In this document: positions 44,040 through 55,927 of the stretch, one piece after another
How the letters are laid out: every line of letters starts with the position of its first letter
Numbering within the stretch: the stretch's first letter is position 1
DNA from: Roseateles oligotrophus
GTDB lineage: Bacteria; Pseudomonadota; Gammaproteobacteria; Burkholderiales; Burkholderiaceae_C
Direction of reading: 5' to 3'
NCBI RefSeq assembly: GCF_014204525.1
Contig: NZ_JACHLP010000009.1
Span: 120,829 to 184,828 of the forward strand
Length of the DNA: 64,000 nucleotides
Translations under genes and position numbers: made by a program
The notes under the pieces: generated by a model
Seen by the model: only the letters and a program-made list of their open reading frames with translations
Databases searched by the model: none
What the model was told of the DNA's origin: nothing

Positions 44040-46526
44040 ATGAACCTGCCCCCGTCCGACGATTTGTTTGCCGCCCCCGAGCCCGCGGGCCTGCTGAAGA
44101 ACCTCAACCCCGAACAATATGCGGCGGTGACCGCGCCGCCGGAGCCGGTGCTGATCCTGGCTGGCGCCGGTTCGGGCAAGACCCGGGTGCTGACCACCCG
44201 CATCGCCTGGCTTTTGCAGACGGGCCAGGCCTCACCCGGCGGCATCATGGCCGTGACCTTCACCAACAAGGCCTCCAAGGAGATGCTGACCCGGCTCAGC
44301 ACGATGCTGCCGGTCAATGTGCGCGGCATGTGGATAGGCACTTTCCACGGCCTGTGCAACCGCTTTTTGCGTGCGCACTGGAAGCTGGCGGGCCTGCCCC
44401 AGGGCTTCCAGATCCTGGACGCCAGCGACAGCGTCTCGGCCATCAAGCGTGTCATCAAGGCCATGAAGCTGGACGAAGAGCGCTATGTGCCCAAGCAGGT
44501 GAGCTGGTTCATCGCCTCCGCCAAGGAGGATGCCCAGCGCCCGCAAGACATCGAGGCCTATGACGAGCAGAGCAAGACCCTGGTGGCCATCTACCAGGCT
44601 TACGAAGACCAATGCCAGCGCGAGGGCGTGGTGGACTTTGCCGAGTTGATGCTGCGCTCTTACGAGCTGATGCGCGATAACGCCGCCGTGCGCGAGCATT
44701 ACCAGCGCCGCTTCCAGCATGTGCTGGTGGACGAGTTCCAGGACACCAACAAGCTGCAATACGCCTGGCTGAAGATGTTCTCGCCGCCGGCGCTGCGCCG
44801 GGGCGTGTTCGCCGTGGGCGATGACGACCAGAGCATCTACGCCTTCCGCGGAGCGCGGGTGGGCAATATGGCGGACTTCGAACGTGAGTATCGGGTGGGA
44901 GGCGTCATCAAGCTGGAGCAGAACTACCGCAGCTTCGGCAATATCCTTGATTCCGCTAACGAGCTGATCAGCCGCAATAGCAAGCGCCTGGGCAAGAATC
45001 TGCGCACCGAGGCCGGGCCCGGCGAGCCGCTGCGGGTCTACGAGGCCGCCAGCGATTTCGCCGAGGCGCAATGGCTGATCGAGGAGGCCCAGGCCCTGCA
45101 CCGCCAGGGTTTGCGCCGCCAGGAGATCGCCGTGCTCTACCGCAGCAATGCGCAGTCACGGGTGATCGAGTCGGCGCTCTTCAATGCCGGCATCCCCTAC
45201 CGGGTGTATGGCGGCCTGCGCTTTTTCGAGCGGGCCGAGGTCAAGCATGCGCTGGCCTATCTGCGCCTGCTGGAGAACCCGAACGACGACACCAGCTTTC
45301 TTCGCGTGGTCAACTTCCCGACCCGTGGCATCGGTGCCCGCGCCATCGAGCTCTTGCAGGATGCGGCGCGGCTGTCAGGACGCAGCCTGTACCAAAGCGT
45401 GGGCGCGGTGGCCGGCAAGGCCGGCAGCAATCTGCTGGCCTTCACCAGCCTGATTGACTCCACCCGCAATCTGACCCAGGGCCTGACCCTGCGCGAGATC
45501 ATCGAGCAGATTCTGGAGAGCTCGGGCCTGGCCGAGTTCTACCGCAATGACAAGGACGGCGCCGAGCGCCTGGAGAACTTGGGCGAATTGGTCAACGCCG
45601 CCGAGGCCTTTGTCACACGGGAAGGCTTTGGCAAGGACGCCGTGGCCCTGCCGGTGGATGAGTTGTCGCCGGGCGCTATTTCCGCAGGCCTCCCGGCGGC
45701 CGTGGCGCCGGCCCAGGAGACGCTGGGCCGCCCCGAGTCTCCTGACTCCCCCTTGGGGGGGCGGACGACGCAGAGCGTCGGCCTTGGGGGTCGGCGTGTC
45801 ACGCCGGACGCCGAGACGGGCGAGATCATGTCGCCCCTGGCCGCCTTCCTCACCCATGCCTCGCTGGAGGCGGGCGACAACCAGGCGCAGGCCGGCCAGG
45901 ACGCGGTGCAGCTGATGACGGTGCACTCGGCCAAGGGCCTGGAGTTCGACGCCGTCTTCATCACCGGCCTGGAGGAAGGCCTGTTCCCGCACGAGAACTC
46001 GCTGACCGACCCCGAGGGCGTGGAGGAAGAGCGCCGCCTGATGTATGTGGCCATCACGCGGGCGCGCCAGCGCCTCTACCTGTGCTTCAGCCAGACCCGC
46101 ATGCTGCACGGCCAGACCCGCTACAACGTCAAGAGCCGCTTTTTTGACGAGTTACCCGAGGCCGCGCTGAAATGGCTGACACCCAGGAACCAGGGCTTTG
46201 GCTCGGGCTTCGCCAAGGAGTACCAGGACAGCTGGTCGCGCGGCTCGGGCCTGAAGTCGGTGGTCGGCGCGGGCCGATCTGCTGAAAAACCGAGTTACGA
46301 GGCCGCGCCGGTGCCGCGCAGCATGAAGGCGGCGGCCGCCGAAAAAGTGGCGGCCGAGTTCGGCGGGCTCAAGGTGGGCAAGGGCGTCTTCCACACCAAG
46401 TTTGGCGAGGGCGTCTTGATGACGCTGGAAGGCACGGGCCAGGACGCCCGCGCCCAAGTCAACTTCGGCCGCCACGGCATGAAGTGGCTGGCGCTGGCTG
46501 TGGCCAAGCTGACGCCGATTGACTGA
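44040..46526 (+). CDS. uvrD: UvrD/Rep-family DNA helicase II
   Basis: An 828-residue SF1A 3'-5' helicase. Motifs in order: Q-motif LNPEQYAAV, Walker A AGAGSGKT (41-48), TFTNKASKEM, VDEFQDTN (motif II), GDDDQSIYAFRGA (motif III), QNYRS, TVHSAKGLEFD (motif V) and YVAITRARQRL (motif VI). A C-terminal Tudor-like stretch is present (KVGKGVFHTKFGEGVLM). It is about 100 residues longer than E. coli UvrD; part of the excess is a low-complexity insertion at about residues 548-600 encoded by a G/C-rich palindrome. It functions in nucleotide excision and mismatch repair. Confidence 0.95.
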   Translation: MNLPPSDDLFAAPEPAGLLKNLNPEQYAAVTAPPEPVLILAGAGSGKTRVLTTRIAWLLQTGQASPGGIMAVTFTNKASKEMLTRLSTMLPVNVRGMWIGTFHGLCNRFLRAHWKLAGLPQGFQILDASDSVSAIKRVIKAMKLDEERYVPKQVSWFIASAKEDAQRPQDIEAYDEQSKTLVAIYQAYEDQCQREGVVDFAELMLRSYELMRDNAAVREHYQRRFQHVLVDEFQDTNKLQYAWLKMFSPPALRRGVFAVGDDDQSIYAFRGARVGNMADFEREYRVGGVIKLEQNYRSFGNILDSANELISRNSKRLGKNLRTEAGPGEPLRVYEAASDFAEAQWLIEEAQALHRQGLRRQEIAVLYRSNAQSRVIESALFNAGIPYRVYGGLRFFERAEVKHALAYLRLLENPNDDTSFLRVVNFPTRGIGARAIELLQDAARLSGRSLYQSVGAVAGKAGSNLLAFTSLIDSTRNLTQGLTLREIIEQILESSGLAEFYRNDKDGAERLENLGELVNAAEAFVTREGFGKDAVALPVDELSPGAISAGLPAAVAPAQETLGRPESPDSPLGGRTTQSVGLGGRRVTPDAETGEIMSPLAAFLTHASLEAGDNQAQAGQDAVQLMTVHSAKGLEFDAVFITGLEEGLFPHENSLTDPEGVEEERRLMYVAITRARQRLYLCFSQTRMLHGQTRYNVKSRFFDELPEAALKWLTPRNQGFGSGFAKEYQDSWSRGSGLKSVVGAGRSAEKPSYEAAPVPRSMKAAAAEKVAAEFGGLKVGKGVFHTKFGEGVLMTLEGTGQDARAQVNFGRHGMKWLALAVAKLTPID
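45744..45792. repeat. G/C-rich palindromic repeat inserted in frame in uvrD (element D, copy 1)
   Basis: About 49 bases: a CCCCCTTGGGGGGGC run, an inner perfect hairpin CGACGC-AGA-GCGTCG, then CCTTGGGGGTC. It encodes roughly residues 569-585 (Pro-Ser-Gly-rich, not part of the helicase core). The same layout recurs inside thrB at 50004-50050. Confidence 0.7.
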
Positions 46527-46567
46527 ACTTGGCCGCTGGTGCCGGCCGTGTTCAGGGCTTCCAGCGA

Positions 46568-48535
46568 TCAGGCTTGCAGCTTGCTCAGCTTGATGCTGCT
46601 GGCTTCGGCCGTCAGGTAGCCGACGGCGGCGCTGAAGCCATCGTTGTAGTTGGCGCGCACCAGCGGGTCCAGCGTGCTCTTGACGAGCTTGTGCACCGAG
46701 CCCCAATCGCCGGGGTGCTGGAAATTGCTGGTGATATAGGTCCAGCCATTCAAATCGTCCACCACGCCCAGGCCGGTGGCTTCGGCGCCGGCCGGCATCG
46801 AGATCAGGCGGCTCAGCTGCTTGGTGTCGACGTTATAGGCCCAGACAAAGTTGTTGACGTGGTAGCCGCTGTCTTCGCCGATGAAGAGGGTGCGCAGCTT
46901 CTCGGAGAACTTCAGGTTGTCGGGGTTGCCGATCTTGTCCGGATGGGCCAAGTTGCCCAGGGCGTCGGCGGCGATGTCCTCACCCACCAGCAAGGCCTTG
47001 GTCTGCGAGGGCACCCATTCGCTATTGATGGCGCCGCCGCCGCTGTCCTTCTGGCCGGCGCTCAGATTGTGAGCCAGCACACCACCGGCGACCACGGCCT
47101 TGTCCAGCGAGATGCCATAGGCTTCATTCCACTTGGCATTGCCGCGCACCATCGAGTCAACGATGTTCTGCAGCGCGGAGTAAGCGACCTTGTCCTTGAT
47201 ATTGACCGTCGTGCCTTCCATCTTGGTGAAGGCCATGCTGGCGCCCTTCAGGGCCGCGTAGCGATGGGTTTCCAGGAAGGCGGCGGCCTTTTCCATGCCG
47301 GGCTTGAGCTTGACCCATTGCGGCTTGCCATTCAGCCAGATCTTGGTGAAGCTGGCGTCCGCCGGGTCGCTGGTGGAGACCGTCATGATGTCGGTGGGCG
47401 CCAGGGTGTTGGCCAGGGCTTCGATCTCGGCACTGGTGGCGGAGCCCAGCTTGATCCAGCTGATGGCGGTAGCAGGCGCTGCCGGATCGAGCGAGAAGCC
47501 GGCGGCCAGCTTGGCCACGTAGAGCGAGCCGGCGGAGAGGTCTTGCTCCTTGTCTGCCACAAACATGAAGAAGCCGCCGTTGGTGGCGTCGTCGCCCATC
47601 AGGGCGGTGCGCTTGTCGGGCATGACCTGGATCAGCTCATGCGAGATGCGGCCCATGCAGTAGTGCTTCTTGATCGTGCCCGTGCCGTCGGGGTTGACCG
47701 TCACCTCGGGCAGATGGCCGTAGTGGTAGGGCTTGGCCGTCGTCTCGTCGCCGAACAGATTCTTGCTATAGGCCTTGAACATGCTGTTCGAGGCGATGGT
47801 GAAGGCGTCGGGTTCGTACTCTTCGCTGGACAGATGGGTGCCCCAGGGCGAGAGGCTGGAGCCGCAGGTGATCCACAAACCATGCGCGGACGAGGTGTCG
47901 ACATTGTGGTACTTGACCAGGCTCAGCTTGCCGCTGGCGGGGTCTTGGTCCAGGGTCAGCACGGCGATGGGCGAGGGCAGGGTGCCGTAGGCATCGGCCT
48001 GGGCCTGGTTGCGGGTGACGTATTCGAACTGCACGACGGCGAACACCGTATTGCCCTTGACGCCCGCCACCTTGGCGCCGGGCACGCTCAGCAGCGAGGT
48101 GCCGTCCGGGCAGTCGGAGAAGAACTGGCGCTCCTTGCCCGCCACCGATTTGTCCAGGATGGGCTGGTTCTTGATGTCCACATAGCCGCCGGCCAGCACG
48201 CTGCCGCCCTTGCCGTCGGGCACCTGGCTGCCGGTCATGAAGAAGGGGGCGTAGGCCAGCTTGAAGCTTTGCTTCGTGCCGTCGCCCAAGCTCACTTCCA
48301 GGGTGGAGGCCACATGGGTGGTGGCCATGGCGGCGGCGTTCGTCAGGCCGGGGGCGGCCATGGCGCCGAAGCTGGCGGACACCATCTGGGCCGCGGGCAG
48401 TGGGGCGTCACCGCCGCCGCAGGCGGACAGCAGGCTGCTGGCGCCCAGGCCGGCCATGCCGGTCAAGGGCAGCATCAGCGGCGTGCCCAGGAATTTGAGG
48501 GCCTGGCGGCGTGAGGCTTGGATGGGTTTGGACAT
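46568..48535 (-). CDS. phoX: PhoX family phosphatase, Tat-exported (DUF839)
   Basis: A 655-residue secreted calcium/iron-dependent alkaline phosphatase relative. The N-terminus has a twin-arginine signal (SRRQALKFLG) followed by a lipobox-like LSAC (C40), so it may be a Tat-exported lipoprotein. Conserved PhoX segments include SPWGTHLSSEEYEPDA, CMGRISHEL, GDDATNGGFFMFVAD and EDSGYHVNNFVWAYN. It hydrolyses phosphoesters outside the cytoplasm. GGAGGAA precedes ATG 48535, and a PhoB box lies about 110 bases upstream, indicating phosphate-starvation control. Confidence 0.93.
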   Translation of the reverse strand: MSKPIQASRRQALKFLGTPLMLPLTGMAGLGASSLLSACGGGDAPLPAAQMVSASFGAMAAPGLTNAAAMATTHVASTLEVSLGDGTKQSFKLAYAPFFMTGSQVPDGKGGSVLAGGYVDIKNQPILDKSVAGKERQFFSDCPDGTSLLSVPGAKVAGVKGNTVFAVVQFEYVTRNQAQADAYGTLPSPIAVLTLDQDPASGKLSLVKYHNVDTSSAHGLWITCGSSLSPWGTHLSSEEYEPDAFTIASNSMFKAYSKNLFGDETTAKPYHYGHLPEVTVNPDGTGTIKKHYCMGRISHELIQVMPDKRTALMGDDATNGGFFMFVADKEQDLSAGSLYVAKLAAGFSLDPAAPATAISWIKLGSATSAEIEALANTLAPTDIMTVSTSDPADASFTKIWLNGKPQWVKLKPGMEKAAAFLETHRYAALKGASMAFTKMEGTTVNIKDKVAYSALQNIVDSMVRGNAKWNEAYGISLDKAVVAGGVLAHNLSAGQKDSGGGAINSEWVPSQTKALLVGEDIAADALGNLAHPDKIGNPDNLKFSEKLRTLFIGEDSGYHVNNFVWAYNVDTKQLSRLISMPAGAEATGLGVVDDLNGWTYITSNFQHPGDWGSVHKLVKSTLDPLVRANYNDGFSAAVGYLTAEASSIKLSKLQA

Positions 48536-48645
48536 GAAAACATTCCTCCAGTATTTTTCGGTTCGGCTGGGGCAGCCGTGTGATCTGTAGCGGCGTGCTT
48601 CCGTGGAAACCCGCGCTTCTTGTGACCGAAAATGTAAGAAAGAGG

Positions 48646-48664
48646 AATGACTTTTTGATGACAA
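48646..48664 (-). promoter_or_regulatory. PhoB box upstream of phoX
   Basis: On the minus strand the 19-base site TTGTCATCAAAAAGTCATT has two direct half-sites TGTCAT and AGTCAT with 11-bp spacing and an A-rich centre, matching the PhoB consensus (CTGTCAT repeats). Weaker half-site-like sequences follow at 48637-48622 (TTACAT, GGTCAC). The site is about 110 bases before the start. Confidence 0.78.
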
Positions 48665-48702
48665 CTCGCGGCGCCCGCCCATGGCCTTGGCGCCGTGGGC
48701 AG

Positions 48703-49518
48703 TCAGCGTTTGTCCTTGAGCAGATCGCCCGGAGCGCCGAACATAAAGCAGTCGATGAAGGTGAAATACAGCGAGGCGTAGAACACCGTTGACAGCAGCA
48801 GGCCGCAGGCCATGGCGAGGATGGGCAGGACCTGGCCCAGGCCCAGCAGGCCGGCCAGCAGGCTGCCGCTCAGGCCCAGGCCCATGATCAGCGCGCCCCA
48901 TAGCAAGGCGTTGTAGGCAAAGGCCCCGCGGTTGCGCCAGACGCCCAGGGTGCTGGAGAACAAGGCCTGCATCAGGCCCTGGCCGCCCCAGTGCACCAGG
49001 GCCGGCGCATGCCAGAAGGGCACGGACAGCAGGGCCGCCAGTGAGAGGCGGGTGATGGCGCCCCACAGCAGGGCGGGGTTGGCGGCGGCCTCGGCGATCT
49101 TGTCGGCGGAGGCGCCTTCGCCCATCAGCTTTTGCAGCTCGTCCATGCTGCCGCCGTCGATCCAGCCGGTCAGATAGCTGATGGCGACGGTGGCCAGGGC
49201 GTAGCAGGCGCCCAGCAGCAGCTGGGTGTTGCGGCGCTCGGGCGTCAGCTTGAAGGGCATCAGATAGACCGAGGCCGTGGGCGTCTGGTTCTGCAGCACC
49301 AGATGGGTGGCCAGCATGAAACCCAGGGAGAGCTGGGGCAGGGCCATCAGCAAGAGCATCACGCCCACGCCCGGCACCATCAGCAGCAGCATTGAGACGA
49401 ACAGAAAAAGCGAGAACAGGCCGGCCAGGGCCATGGGGCGGCGCTGAAAGACTTTGAAACCGTGTCGTATCCACAGCATGCCGTTGCGGCTGGGCACGGT
49501 TTGCAGGTGCAACATCAT
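48703..49518 (-). CDS. BPSS1780-type polytopic membrane protein
   Basis: A 271-residue inner-membrane protein. The opening LQTVPSRNGMLWIRHGFKVF is the hallmark of the BPSS1780 family; about six hydrophobic helices follow, with a soluble loop at about residues 110-140 (DGGSMDELQKLMGEGAS). Function unknown. It lies downstream of thrB, as in other Burkholderiales. The start may be Met1 (49518) or the adjacent Met (49515). Confidence 0.85.
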   Translation of the reverse strand: MMLHLQTVPSRNGMLWIRHGFKVFQRRPMALAGLFSLFLFVSMLLLMVPGVGVMLLLMALPQLSLGFMLATHLVLQNQTPTASVYLMPFKLTPERRNTQLLLGACYALATVAISYLTGWIDGGSMDELQKLMGEGASADKIAEAAANPALLWGAITRLSLAALLSVPFWHAPALVHWGGQGLMQALFSSTLGVWRNRGAFAYNALLWGALIMGLGLSGSLLAGLLGLGQVLPILAMACGLLLSTVFYASLYFTFIDCFMFGAPGDLLKDKR

Positions 49519-49603
49519 CGGAGGGGGCGTGCTCAAGATGGAAGGCTCAAGAGTAGGAGGGTTCAAGGGGAGGGAGCAGGACGAAGTGCATCCGAATAAT
49601 GGA

Positions 49604-50659
49604 TTAGTTTTCAGGCATGGCATGCCAGGGATTCTGGATGCGCTCGCGCAGCACGCGCTCGAAATGGCCGGGATCGTGCGGGGTCAGCAGGGTGGCGTCG
49701 CGCGGCAGATGCACATCCCACAGGCGTGAGACCCAGAAGCGCAGGGCGGCGGCGCGCAGCAGGGCGGGCAGCAGCCGGTGCTCAGTCCCGCTCAGCGGCC
49801 GCACGCCCTCGTAGGCCTGCACAAAGGCCTGGGCGCGGGCCTCATCGAGCCGGCCGCTGGCCAGGTCTATGCACCAGTCGTTGAGGCAGACGGCCAGGTC
49901 GAACAGCCAGGTGTCGACGCCGGCGAAGTAGAAGTCGAAGAAGCCGCTGAGGCGTTCGCGGCCGGGTAGACCCAAGTCCACGACGGGCCGCTCCCGAGTG
50001 GACGGCACCCCCTCGGGGGGGCTGTCGCCGGGCGACAGCTCAGGGGGCACAGGTTCAAACATGACGTTGTCGCGGAACAGGTCGGCGTGGATGGGGCCGC
50101 GCGGCAGTTCGGCATAGCCGGCCGAGGCGGCCAGCTGCTGCTGGTAGGCCAGCTCGCTTTGCAGCAGCTCGGCACGGGCGGCGTCCAGATGGGGCAGCAG
50201 CACCGGCACCGTCTCGGTCCACCAGGCCAGGCCGCGCAGATTGGGCTGCTGCAGGGGGAAGTCCTGGCCGGCCAGATGCATGCGGGCCAGCTCGGCGCCG
50301 ACCTGCTCGCAGTGGAAGAGGTCGGGCGCCAGTTGGTGGCCGCCGCGCAGCTTGTTGACGAGGGCGCAGGGCTTGCCCTGCAGCTCGAACAGGATCTCGC
50401 CCTCGGCATCGGCCTGCGGGTCGGGCACGGCCAGGCCGCGCGCGGCCAGATGCTTCATCAGCTGCAGATAGAAGGGCAGCTGGGCAAAGCTCAGGCGTTC
50501 GAACACCGTCAGCACGAACTCGCCGCGGTCGGTGTCCAGAAAGTAATTGGTGTTCTCAATGCCGGCCTTGATGCCGCGCAGGCTCAGCAGATTGCCCAGT
50601 TGCAGGCGAGAGACCAGGGCTTGGGCCTGGGCCGTGGAGACGTCGGTAAATACGGCCAT
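49604..50659 (-). CDS. thrB: Homoserine kinase (ThrB, aminoglycoside-phosphotransferase fold)
   Basis: A 351-residue APH-type homoserine kinase that phosphorylates homoserine on the threonine pathway. Visible are GIKAGIENTNYFLDT (nucleotide loop), the catalytic HADLFRDNVMFE (H191, D193) and, downstream, SGFFDFYFAGVDTWLFDLA (metal-binding Asp). Between them an extra ~30 residues (about 203-232, Pro-rich) interrupt what is normally a continuous segment; the DNA there contains element D copy 2. Family length is about 315-320, so the insertion accounts for the excess. Confidence 0.93.
   Translation of the reverse strand: MAVFTDVSTAQAQALVSRLQLGNLLSLRGIKAGIENTNYFLDTDRGEFVLTVFERLSFAQLPFYLQLMKHLAARGLAVPDPQADAEGEILFELQGKPCALVNKLRGGHQLAPDLFHCEQVGAELARMHLAGQDFPLQQPNLRGLAWWTETVPVLLPHLDAARAELLQSELAYQQQLAASAGYAELPRGPIHADLFRDNVMFEPVPPELSPGDSPPEGVPSTRERPVVDLGLPGRERLSGFFDFYFAGVDTWLFDLAVCLNDWCIDLASGRLDEARAQAFVQAYEGVRPLSGTEHRLLPALLRAAALRFWVSRLWDVHLPRDATLLTPHDPGHFERVLRERIQNPWHAMPEN
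50004..50050. repeat. G/C-rich palindromic repeat inserted in frame in thrB (element D, copy 2)
   Basis: About 47 bases: CACCCCCTCGGGGGGGC, an inner perfect hairpin GCTGTCGC-CGG-GCGACAGC, then TCAGGGGGCAC. The layout matches the element in uvrD. In thrB it is translated as a proline-rich insertion right after the catalytic loop. Confidence 0.7.
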
Positions 50660-50775
50660 ATCAATGAGCGCTTGTGCGCATATTCGGGCGTTGGGCTCTG
50701 GCGCTCAGCGGCCGCAAGGCGGGCGCCACGGCTGCCCGCTTGCCGAGGCTTGAGCGGGCCAGAGGCGCTTGTGGA

Positions 50776-51096
50776 TCAGAAAGTCAGCAAACGCCAGACT
50801 CTTTGGCCCGCCGCGCCACGGCTGGCGCCATTGCCGATGGATGGATCGCGACTCGCGTCGCCCATGATGATTTCATAGCCGGGTAGGGCGCTGTTCTTGG
50901 GCTGGACCGAGACCTTCTGGGTCTGGCCGCGCACACGCATCTCTTCGATGCGGTTGCTGTCATCCTCGATCACCGTCTGCTGAACCTTGGCATCGGGCAC
51001 TTTCTGCGCCTCGGCGGCGGGTTCGGCGGCCCAGGCGCTGCCACAGGCAAGACAAAGTGCCAGCAGGGCGGGCAGGGGGAGGTGCGAGGTGAGCAT
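50776..51096 (-). CDS. DUF2782 domain-containing exported protein
   Basis: A 106-residue secreted protein. The signal peptide covers residues 1-23 (cleavage after SAWA). The mature part has VRGQTQKVSVQPKNSALPGYEIIMGD, the DUF2782 core, and ends with the basic QRVWRLLTF. Function unknown. Its position between thrB and polA is conserved in Burkholderiales, as far as I recall. Confidence 0.85.
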   Translation of the reverse strand: MLTSHLPLPALLALCLACGSAWAAEPAAEAQKVPDAKVQQTVIEDDSNRIEEMRVRGQTQKVSVQPKNSALPGYEIIMGDASRDPSIGNGASRGAAGQRVWRLLTF

Positions 51097-51148
51097 GGCG
51101 GCATTCTAGCGAGGCTGGCGTGGCCGGGCTTGCACGACAATGCGGGCC

Positions 51149-53902
<2,754 letters not shown>

Positions 53903-53932
53903 CAGGTGTTGAAGCGGTTAGCATGCCTGCCC

Positions 53933-55201
53933 ATGAATTGGCCTTTTGAATTGCAGATTGGTTGGCGCTACACCCGTGCCGGCCGTGGCGGGCGGCGCAA
54001 CCGCTTCATCTCCTTCATCTCCGGCGTCTCGATGCTGGGCATTGCGCTGGGCGTGGCGGCCTTGATCATCGTGCTGTCGGTGATGAATGGCTTCCAGAAA
54101 GAGGTGCGCGACCGCATGTTGTCGGTGATCGCCCATGTGGAACTGCTCAGTTACAACGGCGACGCCTTGCCCGACTGGCAGGCCACGGCGGCCAAGGCCC
54201 GGCAGGACCCGGCCGCTGGTGGGCAGATCGTGGCGGCCGCGCCCTTTATCGCCTCCCAGGTCTTGATCGCCCGTGGGGATGAGATGCGCGGCGCGATTTT
54301 GCGCGGCATCGAGCCCGCGGCGGAGAGCCAGGTCACGCCCCTGGCCGCGCAGCTGAAGGACGGCGCCTTGTCGCGCCTGCACGCCGGCGACTGGGGCATC
54401 GTGCTGGGCGTCGAGCTGGCGCGCCATCTGGGCGTGAAGGTGGGGGACAAGATCACCGTGGTCTCGCCCAGCGGCGATGTGACGCCGGCCGGCACCACGC
54501 CGCGCATGCGTCTGTTCACCGTGGCCGGCACCTTCAACGCCGGTCATTACGAGTACGACAGCGGCATGGCCTTGATCCATGTGGCGGACGCCGCCAAGCT
54601 CTTCCGCGTGGCCGGGCCCTCGGGCGTGCAGCTCAAGCTGAAGGATGTCTACCGCGCCCGCGAGGTCGGCGACGAGTTGGCGCAGAGCATGGGCCCGGAG
54701 ATCCGGGTGCGCGACTGGACCCGCAGCAATGCCAACTGGTACGACGCGGTGCAGGTCGAGAAACGCATGATGGGCATCATCCTGACCCTGATCGTCGCGG
54801 TGGCGGCCTTCAACCTGGTCTCCACCCTGGTGATGACGGTGACGGACAAGCAGGCCGACATCGCCATCCTGCGCACCCTGGGCGCCAGCCCGCGTTCCAT
54901 CATGGGCATCTTCATGGTGCAGGGCGCCACCTCGGGCGTCATCGGCACCTTGTCCGGTGTGGGCCTGGGGCTCTTGGTGGCCTTCAATATCGATGTGATC
55001 GTGCCCTTTATCGAGCGGCTTTTGAACACCAGCTTCCTGCCCGGCAGCATCTATCTGATCACCAAAATGCCTAGCGATCCGCAGTGGGCCGATATCTACC
55101 CCATCGCCCTCATCTCCCTGATCCTGGCCTTTCTGGCCACCCTCTACCCCAGCTGGCGAGCCAGCCGCGTGCAACCCGCGGAGGCTTTGCGTTATGAGTG
55201 A
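53933..55201 (+). CDS. lolC: Lipoprotein-releasing ABC transporter, LolC/LolE permease
   Basis: A 422-residue permease of the LolCDE complex that extracts lipoproteins from the inner membrane. It begins with the family opening [41 protein letters not shown] (quoted in part: [12 protein letters not shown]), has one N-terminal helix, a large periplasmic domain and three C-terminal helices ([20 protein letters not shown] region; [13 protein letters not shown]). A single LolC/E-type gene is present, as in many betaproteobacteria, so it may act as a homodimer. It overlaps lolD by 8 bases. Confidence 0.94.
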   Translation: MNWPFELQIGWRYTRAGRGGRRNRFISFISGVSMLGIALGVAALIIVLSVMNGFQKEVRDRMLSVIAHVELLSYNGDALPDWQATAAKARQDPAAGGQIVAAAPFIASQVLIARGDEMRGAILRGIEPAAESQVTPLAAQLKDGALSRLHAGDWGIVLGVELARHLGVKVGDKITVVSPSGDVTPAGTTPRMRLFTVAGTFNAGHYEYDSGMALIHVADAAKLFRVAGPSGVQLKLKDVYRAREVGDELAQSMGPEIRVRDWTRSNANWYDAVQVEKRMMGIILTLIVAVAAFNLVSTLVMTVTDKQADIAILRTLGASPRSIMGIFMVQGATSGVIGTLSGVGLGLLVAFNIDVIVPFIERLLNTSFLPGSIYLITKMPSDPQWADIYPIALISLILAFLATLYPSWRASRVQPAEALRYE

Positions 55202-55880
55202 GCCGATTGTTTTGCAGGGCTTCGGCCTGGAGCGGCGCTTCAGCGAGGGTGAGCTGGATGTGAAGGTCTTGTCCGGCGTCGATGTGACGGTGCGGCGCGC
55301 CCAGACCCTGGCCATCGTCGGCGCCTCGGGCTCGGGCAAGTCCACCTTGCTGCATCTGCTGGGTGGGCTGGACAAGCCCTCGGCCGGCCGCGTCGTGCTG
55401 ATGGGCCAGGAGCTCAGCGGCATGAGCGAGGCGGCGCGCGGCGACTGGCGCAACCAGCATCTGGGCTTTGTCTACCAGTTCCATCACCTGCTACCCGAAT
55501 TCAGCGCCGTGGACAATGTGGCCATGCCCTTGCGCATACGCCGCATGCCGCAGGCCGCGGCACGCGAGACCGCCGCCCAGATGCTCAGCCGGGTTGGTCT
55601 GGGGGCGCGGCTGAAGCATAGGCCGGCCGAGCTGTCGGGCGGCGAGCGCCAGCGGGTGGCGATCGCCCGCGCCCTGGTGACCCAGCCGGCCTGCGTGCTG
55701 GCCGACGAGCCCACCGGCAATCTGGACCGCACGACCTCGCAAGCCGTCTTCGAGCTGATGCTGGCCACCGCCCGCGAGCAGGGCACGGCTTTTGTGATGG
55801 TGACCCACGACCAGGCCCTGGCCGCGCAATGCGAGGCGAGTCTGAGCCTGCTGGGCGGGCAGGTGCAGCTGGCGGCCTGA
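55194..55880 (+). CDS. lolD: Lipoprotein-releasing ABC transporter ATPase LolD
   Basis: A 228-residue ABC ATPase. Walker A is GASGSGKST (43-51), the Q-loop [12 protein letters not shown] contains the LolD-type [10 protein letters not shown] motif, the signature is LSGGERQR, and Walker B is [12 protein letters not shown]. Translationally coupled to the permease gene by 8-base overlap. It powers transfer of lipoproteins to LolA. Confidence 0.97.
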   Translation: MSEPIVLQGFGLERRFSEGELDVKVLSGVDVTVRRAQTLAIVGASGSGKSTLLHLLGGLDKPSAGRVVLMGQELSGMSEAARGDWRNQHLGFVYQFHHLLPEFSAVDNVAMPLRIRRMPQAAARETAAQMLSRVGLGARLKHRPAELSGGERQRVAIARALVTQPACVLADEPTGNLDRTTSQAVFELMLATAREQGTAFVMVTHDQALAAQCEASLSLLGGQVQLAA

Positions 55881-55927
55881 TTGACACGCGGGTTTGATTC
55901 TTCTCTTTCCCAGAAAAAATTTCTGCC

